Source: Streptomyces lanatus | GTDB lineage: Bacteria > Actinomycetota > Actinomycetes > Streptomycetales > Streptomycetaceae | DNA length: 64,000 nucleotides | NCBI RefSeq assembly: GCF_014655715.1 | Contig: NZ_BNBM01000024.1 | Location: forward strand, 1 to 64,000 | Direction of reading: 5' to 3' | Part shown: piece by piece, positions 57,704-64,000 of the stretch | Layout: every line of letters begins with the position of its first letter | Position numbering within the stretch: the stretch's first letter is position 1 | Position numbers and translations under genes: made by a program | The notes under the pieces: generated by a model | Told to the model about the DNA's origin: nothing | Database searches by the model: none | What the model saw: the letters and a program-made list of their open reading frames with translations, nothing else

Positions 57704-58411
57704 TTACTTGGCGGGCGGCGTCGTCTTCTTCGCGGTGGTCTTGCGCGCCGGAGCCTTCTTGGCCGTCGCCTTCTTCGCCGGGGCGGCCTCGGCGGCGGGC
57801 TTGGCCTCGGTGGACTTGGCCTCGGCCTTGTCGTCCTTGGCCTTGTCCTCCTTGACCTCGACCGGCTCGGCCTTCGGCTCGACGGCGACCGCGAGCTCCT
57901 CGATCTCCTCGGCCGCCTCGCCGCGCCAGGTCTTCACGGCCTGCTCGCCGTGCTCGGCGACCTTCTCGTAGGTCTCGCGGGCCTTCACGGCGTACTCGGC
58001 GGCGACACCGAGGGTGCGCAGCGCCAGGTCCTGGGCGCTCTCGCCGAACTTCTTCAGGTCGGCGTCGATGTTGCTGCCGAACTTCTTGAAGTCCGCGTCC
58101 AGGTTGGTGCCGAACTTCTTGATGTCGGCGTCCAGGCCGCTGACGAACTCGTTGACCTTGGTCTGGAAGGTCTCCTGCGCCTCCTTGGCCTTCTCGCCCG
58201 CCTCCTTGGCACGCGTGGTGGCCTTCTCCTGGACGGCCTTCGGGTCGGTGTTGCGAACGGCCTCGAACCGCGCCGGCGCCTCGGTGCGCAGCTGCTCCAC
58301 CAGGGCGGGCACCTTCTTGGCCTGCTGAAGGGCCAGGTCGGCGGTGCCGGCGGCGAAGTAGAGCGGGGTCGGGTCGCTGAGGGTCTTGCGCAGGTCGTCG
58401 GTGATGGCCAT
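57704..58411 (-). CDS. HBHA-like protein with Lys/Ala-rich tail
   Basis: Predicted 235-aa protein. The N-terminal part, MAITDDLRKTLSDPTPLYFA, leads into a long helical coiled coil (about 30-165) with a repeated module DADIKKFGTNL, DADFKKFGSNI, DADLKKFGESA. The C-terminal 60 residues are Lys/Ala/Pro-rich (KKATAKKAPARKTTAKKTTP), like heparin-binding haemagglutinin or histone-like tails. It may bind DNA, membranes or polyanions; the role is unproven. ATG at 58411 with GGGAGG upstream. The XRE regulator lies just upstream on the same strand. Confidence 0.85.
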   Translation of the reverse strand: MAITDDLRKTLSDPTPLYFAAGTADLALQQAKKVPALVEQLRTEAPARFEAVRNTDPKAVQEKATTRAKEAGEKAKEAQETFQTKVNEFVSGLDADIKKFGTNLDADFKKFGSNIDADLKKFGESAQDLALRTLGVAAEYAVKARETYEKVAEHGEQAVKTWRGEAAEEIEELAVAVEPKAEPVEVKEDKAKDDKAEAKSTEAKPAAEAAPAKKATAKKAPARKTTAKKTTPPAK

Positions 58412-58554
58412 GGTGAGGGTCCTCCCGGGTTGCTGTTCAGATGAGGGTTCTGGTCCCCGCGGCCAGCCGGACGGCTGGTGTCCTGCGGCCGGCTGACGGC
58501 TGCCGTCTGCTCGCCGGTGCGCGTCGCGCGTACGGCGGCTCATACGGCTCCTCG

Positions 58555-59172
58555 TCAGCCGGCCGACTGCTGCGGGTCGGTCGGGTTCTCCGGGTCGGCG
58601 TCACTGCCGTCGGACGTACGGGTGTTGCGGGTGGTGCGGGTGGTGCGGGTCTTGCCGGTGGTGCGGGTACGGCGCGCGGCGGGCTTGCCGCCGTCGTCGA
58701 CCGTGGCATCCGTGCCGTCGTCCCCGCGGGGCGTACGGCTGCGGCGTACGGCGGCCTCGGCGGCCGCGGTGCCTTCCGCCTTGACCGACTCGACCAACGC
58801 CTCCCCCTCCTCGGGGGATATCCCGAACCCGTTCTCCTTGCGGAAGGATTCGTAGATCTGGAGCAGCACCTGCTTCTGCCGCTCGTTCAGCGTGGGATCG
58901 GCGAGGATGACGGCGCGCGTCTCCACCTCGTCCCGGTCCCGCTCGGCGTCGAGGATGCCGGCCCGGACGTACAGCGTCTCGGCGGAGATCCGCAGCGCCT
59001 TGGCGACCTGCTGCAACACCTCCGCGCTCGGCTTGCGCAGCCCGCGCTCGATCTGGCTCAGATACGGATTGGACACCCCGGCGGCATCGGCGAGCTGCCG
59101 CAACGACAGCTGCGCGTTGCGCCGCTGCTCGCGCAGGTACTCACCGAGATTGCCGACGTTGAGCGATGCCAT
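58555..59172 (-). CDS. XRE-family helix-turn-helix regulator
   Basis: Predicted 205-aa DNA-binding protein. The HTH_XRE domain (about 8-65) is LREQRRNAQLSLRQLADAAG followed by VSNPYLSQIERGLRKPSAEV. A helical middle part (VILADPTLNERQKQVLLQIY) follows, and then a basic Thr/Arg-rich tail (RRTRTTGKTRTTRTTRNTRT). A conserved actinobacterial type that often precedes the HBHA-like gene (recalled). ATG at 59172. Confidence 0.88.
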   Translation of the reverse strand: MASLNVGNLGEYLREQRRNAQLSLRQLADAAGVSNPYLSQIERGLRKPSAEVLQQVAKALRISAETLYVRAGILDAERDRDEVETRAVILADPTLNERQKQVLLQIYESFRKENGFGISPEEGEALVESVKAEGTAAAEAAVRRSRTPRGDDGTDATVDDGGKPAARRTRTTGKTRTTRTTRNTRTSDGSDADPENPTDPQQSAG

Positions 59173-59840
59173 GCCTCCACCTTGCCCCACCCCCGCTAAC
59201 TATTGCAAGCAGCCGCTTGCAAAAGTGCGCCACGCCACTGTGGGGGCGTCGGTGCGGTCATGACGGTCGCCGTCACGTCCCGGCACCGCCTCTGGACGAT
59301 CTCATCGCGGAAGTCGACCGGAGATGCGACACCGCACACCGCCCCGGCGGGCAGGAACAGCCCAACTGGCTCGCCCTGCTGACAGTCGCCGCCCGACTCG
59401 CGGGTCAGTTGCAGGCGCTGGCGCACGACCTCGTGGAGGACTGCGTCGAGCGCTGCCGGAGGCACGGCAACTCATGGACCGGCATCAGGCGCTTCGACCG
59501 CTGGTTCGCCACCACCAGCCGGCTGCGCCTCGAGGCCATGACCGACGACCTCCAACAGTCGATGGTTCACGTCAAGCAGGCGGCTGTGCGCCACCGCAAC
59601 AACTACATCGGCACCGAGCACCTGCTCTGGGGACTGACCGCGGAGAACAACAGCGCCACCCGCCTCCTGCGGGCCGCCGGCGTCTCACCGGACGCCGTCC
59701 ACCGATCCGTCGGAACCCGGCTGACCATGGGGGCATCCCAGGCAGCCGAACGCATCGCCTGGACTCCCTACTCCCGCAAGGCCATCGACATCGCCGAGGC
59801 GCGATCGGAGCCGCAGTGGACACCACACGCCGATGCCTGA
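59166..59840 (+). CDS. Clp-N-domain protein, probably degraded/chimeric
   Basis: The frame encodes a Clp-repeat-like protein: DDLIAEVDRRCDTAH, WLALLTVAARLAGQLQALAH, VKQAAVRHRNNYIGTEHLLW, SPDAVHRSVGTRLTMG. No good start exists: the only in-frame ATG (59166) lies inside the divergent XRE gene and lacks a ribosome site. In the middle, where related proteins have a DNA-binding-like segment (IGxxLGVxRQAAxQRF, from memory), it reads RRFDRWFATTSRLRLEA, encoded by DNA matching 44 of 46 bases of the epimerase gene at 61455-61500. The C terminus stops early after AIDIAEA. It may be a non-functional remnant. Confidence 0.6.
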   Translation: MPCLHLAPPPLTIASSRLQKCATPLWGRRCGHDGRRHVPAPPLDDLIAEVDRRCDTAHRPGGQEQPNWLALLTVAARLAGQLQALAHDLVEDCVERCRRHGNSWTGIRRFDRWFATTSRLRLEAMTDDLQQSMVHVKQAAVRHRNNYIGTEHLLWGLTAENNSATRLLRAAGVSPDAVHRSVGTRLTMGASQAAERIAWTPYSRKAIDIAEARSEPQWTPHADA

Positions 59841-59944
59841 ACCCTGACTCCGGCACGCACCGCCGAGCCCACCGCACAGCCGCGGCGAACGTCGAACTCA
59901 GGCGATTCCTCCCTTCGTCCCACAGCATCGGGAATGCTGACCCC

Positions 59945-60805
59945 ATGCGCTCCGACGACTGGTACCTCACCGACGACGTCGACGACTTCCTCGCCCGCTC
60001 CGGGGACTTCCTGCGGTCGTGGCCCGGCCCGCATGTCATGGCGTTGACCTGGGCCGAAAGAGTGCGTACGCGCGGGCTGGGTGCCTTCGGTGCCGAAGGT
60101 GCCGTGTTCGGGGTGCTGGAGCGGGCCGGCGAGGTCCGCGCCACCTTTCATCGCCTCCCGCCCCGCGGCCTCGGCCTCACGCCGCTCACACCCGAGCAGG
60201 CCGACACGCTCGCCGCCCGGCTGGCCGCCCTCGGGCACTCCCTCCCCTCCGTCAACGCGGACCACCGCACCGCCACCGCCTTCGCCGAGGCCTGGCAGCG
60301 GCACACCGGCGCCACGCCGACGCTCTGGCACACGCGACTGCGTCTGTATCGGCTCGACACCCTCACTCCACCGGAGCCGCTGCCCGCGGGCCGGGGCCGG
60401 GTCCTGGGCGAGGGGGATCTCGACCAAGTCATGTACTGGTGCGGCGAGTTCGCCAAGGCCGTCGGGGAGGACGTCGCCATCGACGCCGACTCCTGGCCCC
60501 GCACCCGCTACGCCGACAAGCGCTACACGCTCTGGGAGACCCCGGACGGCACCCCCGTCTCCATCGCCGGCATGAACCCCCTGATCGGCGGCCAGATCCA
60601 GGTCGACATCGTCTACACCCCGGCCGAGCTGCGCGGCCACGGCTACGCGGCTGCCGTGACGGCGCAGGTCAGCCAGGCCGCGCTGGACGCCGGCGCCAAG
60701 GACGTCGTGCTGTTCGCGGACCTCTCCAATCCCACCAGCAACGCCCTGTACCAGCGCCTCGGCTATCGCACGCTGACCGACTGGGCGGCGTACGAATTCT
60801 CCTGA
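59945..60805 (+). CDS. GNAT-family N-acetyltransferase
   Basis: Predicted 286-aa two-part protein. Residues 1-165 form an N-terminal domain (VMALTWAERVRTRGLGAFGA), and a GNAT domain follows (about 175-285) with the acetyl-CoA loop YTPAELRGHGYAAAVTAQVS and LFADLSNPTSNALYQRLGYR. Substrate unknown. ATG at 59945. The small exported peptide gene follows after 130 bp. Confidence 0.88.
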   Translation: MRSDDWYLTDDVDDFLARSGDFLRSWPGPHVMALTWAERVRTRGLGAFGAEGAVFGVLERAGEVRATFHRLPPRGLGLTPLTPEQADTLAARLAALGHSLPSVNADHRTATAFAEAWQRHTGATPTLWHTRLRLYRLDTLTPPEPLPAGRGRVLGEGDLDQVMYWCGEFAKAVGEDVAIDADSWPRTRYADKRYTLWETPDGTPVSIAGMNPLIGGQIQVDIVYTPAELRGHGYAAAVTAQVSQAALDAGAKDVVLFADLSNPTSNALYQRLGYRTLTDWAAYEFS

Positions 60806-60935
60806 GCCGTACGGACGTACCCGCCGTATGGCCGTACGGCCGCACCGAGCGGCGTGTCCGGGCGGGCGGGGCCCGGGGGTCGGCGCAGGGTGGTGGTCGG
60901 TACGGGCGTCGTCGAGAGGGAGAGGGCGAGGAATC

Positions 60936-61106
60936 GTGATCGTGAAGCGTCGCGTGGCCGGCGTTCTGGCCGCTGTCACTGCCGTTCTGACCGCTGTCGT
61001 CGCCGGGCTGATGCTGGTCGCGGTGCCCGCCGCCGCCCGGGACGACCATGGAAACATCGAGCGGAACGAATGGAACATTCCGCTCGCCAACCTCCGCGTC
61101 CTCTAG
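60936..61106 (+). CDS. Small exported peptide, hypothetical
   Basis: Predicted 56-aa peptide. A signal peptide (VKRRVAGVLAAVTAVLTAVV, then GLMLVAVPAAA) is followed by only about 20 residues, RDDHGNIERNEWNIPLANLR, then VL. GTG at 60936 with GCGAGGA upstream. I do not recognise it. The composition fits a genuine short secreted peptide, but coding status is less certain than for larger genes. Confidence 0.6.
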   Translation: MIVKRRVAGVLAAVTAVLTAVVAGLMLVAVPAAARDDHGNIERNEWNIPLANLRVL

Positions 61107-61197
61107 CCGAGCTCCACGCCATGTCACAAACCCGGCTGCCCGGCTCGTCCAAGGTTTCGAAGGATGTGTTCCGGATGGATGCGGGACGGTGAGAGTC

Positions 61198-62133
61198 ATG
61201 CGTGTGTTCGTGGCGGGCGGAACCGGCGTCATCGGGCGGCGGCTCGTGCCGCGGCTGGTGGAGCGTGGGCATCAGGTGACGGCCACGACGACCGGCGAGG
61301 CCAAGCTCGGCCTGGTGCGGGGGATGGGCGCGGAGGGCGTCGTGATGGACGGGCTCGACGCGGCGTCGGTCGGTGCGGCGGTGGCCGCGGCACGGCCGGA
61401 CGTGATCGTGCACCAGATGACGGCGATCTCCCAGCCGCACTCCGGCAAGCCCGACATCAGGCACTTCGACCGCTGGTTCGCCACCACCAACCGGCTGCGC
61501 ACCGAGGGCACCGACCATCTGCTGGCCGCCGCAAAGGCGACCGGCGTCCCGCATGTCGTCGCGCAGAGCGCCGCGATCTGGAACGGCGTCCGCGAGGGCG
61601 GCTGGGTGAAGACCGAGGAGGATCCACTGCCCGTGGAGAGCGGGCGGCTGCGCGCGATGGGCGAGGCGATCCGGCACATCCAGGACTCGGTCCTGGAGGC
61701 CGACGGAACGGTCCTTCGCTACGGCGGGTTCTACGGGCCCGGCGCCACCGACGACCAGGTCGAACTCGTGCGCAAACGGCAGTTCCCGCTGGTCGGGGGC
61801 GGTACCGGCTACTGCTCCTGGATCCATCTGGACGACGCGGCGAGCGCCACCGTACTGGCCGTCGAGCTGCGGGCACGGGGCGTGTTCAACATCGTCGACG
61901 ACGAGCCCGCCCCGGCCAGTGAATGGCTGCCGTATCTCGCCATGTGCGCGGGGGCCAAGCCTCCGCTCCGGGTGCCCAAGTGGCTGGCGCGGCTGCTGGC
62001 CGGGGACGTGGTGGTGACGATGATGACCGAGGGGCGCGGCTTCTCCAACGCCAAGGCGAAGCGGGAGCTGGGCTGGGAGCCGCGCTATCCGTCGTGGCGG
62101 CAGGGGTTCCGGGAGGAACTGGCCGGGTCGTAG
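61198..62133 (+). CDS. NAD-dependent epimerase/dehydratase-family protein
   Basis: Predicted 311-aa extended-SDR-like protein. The cofactor motif MRVFVAGGTGVIGRRLVPRL starts at once. RHFDRWFATTNRLRTEGTDH and VLRYGGFYGPGATDDQVELV are typical of this family, as is the end (FSNAKAKRELGWEPRYPSWR). A catalytic YxxxK pair is not evident in the central helix, as in several members of this group. ATG at 61198. The segment encoded by 61455-61500 recurs in the Clp-N-like gene. Confidence 0.88.
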   Translation: MRVFVAGGTGVIGRRLVPRLVERGHQVTATTTGEAKLGLVRGMGAEGVVMDGLDAASVGAAVAAARPDVIVHQMTAISQPHSGKPDIRHFDRWFATTNRLRTEGTDHLLAAAKATGVPHVVAQSAAIWNGVREGGWVKTEEDPLPVESGRLRAMGEAIRHIQDSVLEADGTVLRYGGFYGPGATDDQVELVRKRQFPLVGGGTGYCSWIHLDDAASATVLAVELRARGVFNIVDDEPAPASEWLPYLAMCAGAKPPLRVPKWLARLLAGDVVVTMMTEGRGFSNAKAKRELGWEPRYPSWRQGFREELAGS

Positions 62134-62273
62134 CAACCGCGTCACCTGCCACCCAGCGCCTGCCTACCAATACCCACTTATTTGTGCGTACTTGGCAGCG
62201 CTCCCCCGCCGCCGCACCCTGGATGTGGGTGATCGACGAGGCGGCGGACGGAGGAGGAGGAAGTCAGTGCCGG

Positions 62274-62621
62274 TCAGGAGACCGGCAGGGCCTCGGTCAG
62301 CCGCTCCAGGCGGCGGTGGCCCCAGTCTGAGAGCGGGCCGAGCGCCTCGGCCAGATCGCGGCCGAAGTCGGTCAGGGAGTAGACGGTCTTCGGCGGCAGT
62401 ACGTCATGCACCTCACGGTGCACCAGACCGTCCTCCTCCATCTCGCGCAGCGCCTGGGTCAGCACCTTCTCGCTGAGGCCCGGCAGCCGGCGGCGCAGTT
62501 CCGCCGGGCGGTGCGGGCCGGACTCCATCAGCCACAGCAGCGATGTCTTCCACTTGCCGTCGATCACTGCGATCGCGGCAGTCACCCCGCAGACGTTCGG
62601 ATCATGGCGCCGATTCGTCAT
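62274..62621 (-). CDS. HxlR-family transcriptional regulator
   Basis: Predicted 115-aa winged-helix regulator of the HxlR family: CGVTAAIAVIDGKWKTSLLW, FAELRRxLPGLSEKVLTQAL-like PAELRRRLPGLSEKVLTQAL, DGLVHREVHDVLPPKTVYSL, TDFGRDLAEALGPLSDWGHR. HxlR members often sense aldehydes or redox via an N-terminal Cys, here Cys 11 in DPNVCGVTAA. ATG at 62621, 51 bp from the divergent oxidoreductase gene, the likely target. Confidence 0.92.
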   Translation of the reverse strand: MTNRRHDPNVCGVTAAIAVIDGKWKTSLLWLMESGPHRPAELRRRLPGLSEKVLTQALREMEEDGLVHREVHDVLPPKTVYSLTDFGRDLAEALGPLSDWGHRRLERLTEALPVS

Positions 62622-62672
62622 GTCTCCACCCCTTTTGCCATCAATTATCTGTACTTTACAGGGAGTTCAGCA

Positions 62673-63566
62673 ATGCCCACCTACGACCACGACTCCGCCG
62701 TCACCGTCATCGGTCTCGGCCCGATGGGCCGCACGCTCGCCGGTACGTTCCTGGACGCGGGGCTGCGGGTCACCGTCTGGAACCGCACCCCCGGGCGGGA
62801 CCGGGACCTCGTCGAGCGTGGCGCCACGTCGGCCGCCTCGGCGGCGGAGGCGGTCGCCGCCTCCCCGCTGACCGTCGTCTGCGTGGTGAACTACGACGCC
62901 TCCGACGCCGTCCTCCGGCAGGACGACGTCACCGACGCCCTCAAGGGCCGTACGGTCGTCAACCTCACCGCCGACACCCCGGCCCGGGCCCGCGACACGG
63001 CCGCATGGGCGGCCGAGCACGGCATCCGCTACCTGGACGGCGCGATCATGACGCCGACCACGGCCATCGGGACCCCCGACGGAGTCTTCCTGCACAGCGG
63101 TCCCTCGGACCTGTACCGCGAGCACCAGGACGTGCTGTTCGCCCTGGGCGGCTCCCACACCCACCTGGGCGAGGACGTCGGCCGGGCCGCCTCCTACGAC
63201 ATCGCCCTGCTCGACATCTTCTGGACGGCGATGGCGGGCTACGCGCACGCCGTCGCCATCGCCCGGGCCGAGGGCATCACCGCACGCGAGCTGGCCCCCT
63301 TCGCCTCCGGTATCTCCGCGATCCTGCCGGCGCTGTTCGAGGAGTTCGCGGGGGACGTCGACGAGGGCACCTACTCGGGCGAGCTCAACCCGATCACCTC
63401 CGGCGTCTCCACCATGGCCCACATCATCGAGGCCTCCGAGTCCCACGGCATCGAGGCGACCGTCATGCGCGCCGCCGAGGGCCAGGCCCGCCGAGCCATC
63501 GGCCTCGGCCACGAGACGGACGGCTTCATGCGGGTCACGGAGATGCTGGGCCGCCCCCGGCGCTGA
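62673..63566 (+). CDS. NADPH-dependent imine-reductase-like oxidoreductase
   Basis: Predicted 297-aa enzyme of the beta-hydroxyacid dehydrogenase/imine reductase superfamily. The cofactor motif VIGLGPMGRTLAGTFLDAGL is at about 12-31, with VWNRTPGRDRD defining NADPH binding. The central helix and C-terminal HIIEASESHGIEATVMRAAE resemble imine reductases/reductive aminases. The substrate is unknown. ATG at 62673; divergent from the HxlR regulator. The 3' end overlaps the convergent HAD-like gene by 32 bp. Confidence 0.9.
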   Translation: MPTYDHDSAVTVIGLGPMGRTLAGTFLDAGLRVTVWNRTPGRDRDLVERGATSAASAAEAVAASPLTVVCVVNYDASDAVLRQDDVTDALKGRTVVNLTADTPARARDTAAWAAEHGIRYLDGAIMTPTTAIGTPDGVFLHSGPSDLYREHQDVLFALGGSHTHLGEDVGRAASYDIALLDIFWTAMAGYAHAVAIARAEGITARELAPFASGISAILPALFEEFAGDVDEGTYSGELNPITSGVSTMAHIIEASESHGIEATVMRAAEGQARRAIGLGHETDGFMRVTEMLGRPRR

Positions 63567-64000
63567 CGGCCCCGGTAGCGCCGGTACTCCCGGTGATCCC
63601 GGTGATCCACTCCTCCATCGCGGCGAAGTCACGCTCACCGAGCCCGTAGCGCTGGTCGACGCGGTGGAGGAGAGCGGGCCCGGGGTGTTCGGCGGCCACC
63701 AAGGCCCGGTCGGCGTCGGTGATCTCGTCGTCGACCCAGACGAAGGGACGCCCGGCGGCCCAGGCCACCAGCGGCCGTGTCTTCCAGTGGGGGGCGCGGG
63801 GCCCGGTAGCGGGTTCCGCGTCCTCGTCCGGCCAGTCGACCAGCGGCAACGCCGGAAGACCGAGCCAGGGCGCGAGCACCGCATTCGCGTCGTCCATCCA
63901 GGTCGTGGCCCACACCAGCTCGACACCGAGGACGGTGAGCCGCTTCAGGCGGGTGCCGAGTGCGGGATCGACTCGGGTCAGCAGGGGGTGAGCGGGTCGG
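63535..64000 (-). CDS. HAD-like protein, 5' end outside window
   Basis: Partial gene entering from the right edge; 154 codons plus stop are visible. The frame is open to the edge (RVDPALGTRLKRLTVLGVEL, then VWATTWMDDANAVLAPWLGL). The segment PFVWVDDEITDADRALVAAE and the ending with LLHRVDQRYGLGERDFAAME resemble HAD-domain proteins of actinobacteria. The N-terminal catalytic DxD would lie outside. The C terminus TGITGSTGATGAVSAGGG is low-complexity and overlaps the convergent oxidoreductase gene. Confidence 0.78.
   Translation of the reverse strand, partial: RPAHPLLTRVDPALGTRLKRLTVLGVELVWATTWMDDANAVLAPWLGLPALPLVDWPDEDAEPATGPRAPHWKTRPLVAWAAGRPFVWVDDEITDADRALVAAEHPGPALLHRVDQRYGLGERDFAAMEEWITGITGSTGATGAVSAGGGPASP

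Overview
The window is high-GC actinobacterial DNA, almost certainly from a Streptomyces chromosome. The evidence is strong G/C bias at third codon positions, frequent GTG starts, a butyrolactone-type AfsA/ScbR pair, the mycothiol glycosyltransferase MshA, the PhoR-PhoP/PhoU locus with a Streptomyces-type PHO box, and an MsiK-like sugar-importer ATPase. The right half (31.3-63 kb) reads as conserved chromosome core. The left half (1-31.2 kb) is accessory.

Layout. (1) 0-5.6 kb is a gamma-butyrolactone-type signalling island. It holds an atypical OmpR-type response regulator, a divergent TetR pseudo-receptor, a quinone oxidoreductase, an SDR reductase, an AfsA/ScbA-type synthase and a divergent ScbR-type receptor. 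Two sites matching the autoregulatory element consensus lie in the two divergent promoters. Such islands usually flank an antibiotic cluster, which may lie beyond the left edge. (2) 5.6-10 kb holds an MFS exporter with a YczE-type membrane protein, then a small TetR regulon (glyoxalase, regulator, NADPH-dependent FMN reductase) with recurrent operator sequences. (3) 10-21.7 kb is mixed: a frameshifted TPR-like gene, an M1 metallopeptidase lipoprotein, an orphan peptide with a double-glycine leader, a pentapeptide-repeat protein, an oxidoreductase/MFS operon, a DAO-family oxidase, an APH-type kinase, a GNAT and a DUF4037 protein. (4) 21.7-25.8 kb is a compact four-gene operon: acyltransferase, ACP, ketosynthase, acyltransferase. 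(5) 25.9-31.1 kb is an unusual array of nine small secreted proteins in a few recurrent, partly shuffled families, some rodlin-like. (6) tRNA-Thr(UGU) stands at the border to the core.

The core then runs: msiK, a small membrane protein, a nucleotidyltransferase, a DoxX protein, rlmB, cysS, ispF, ispD, carD, a lipoprotein, phoP-phoR, phoU, a Cys-rich 54-aa protein, an AlkD-like protein, gpmA, an MFS transporter, a DUF2000 protein, an AraC regulator, a secreted beta-helix protein, a YbjN protein, mshA, a methyltransferase, an NlpC/P60 hydrolase, a receiver-PP2C phosphatase, a DUF2516 protein, an HBHA-like protein and an XRE regulator. The last 5 kb contains a Clp-N-like gene carrying a 46-bp patch shared with a nearby epimerase gene, a GNAT, the epimerase, a divergent HxlR/IRED-like pair and a truncated HAD-type gene at the edge.

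The most novel-looking parts are the acyltransferase/ACP/ketosynthase operon, the secreted-protein array next to it, the three-copy palindrome array before phoU, the TetR operator family at 8.4-9.3 kb and the Clp-N patch. All functions are inferred from sequence motifs recognised by eye. No database search was possible.
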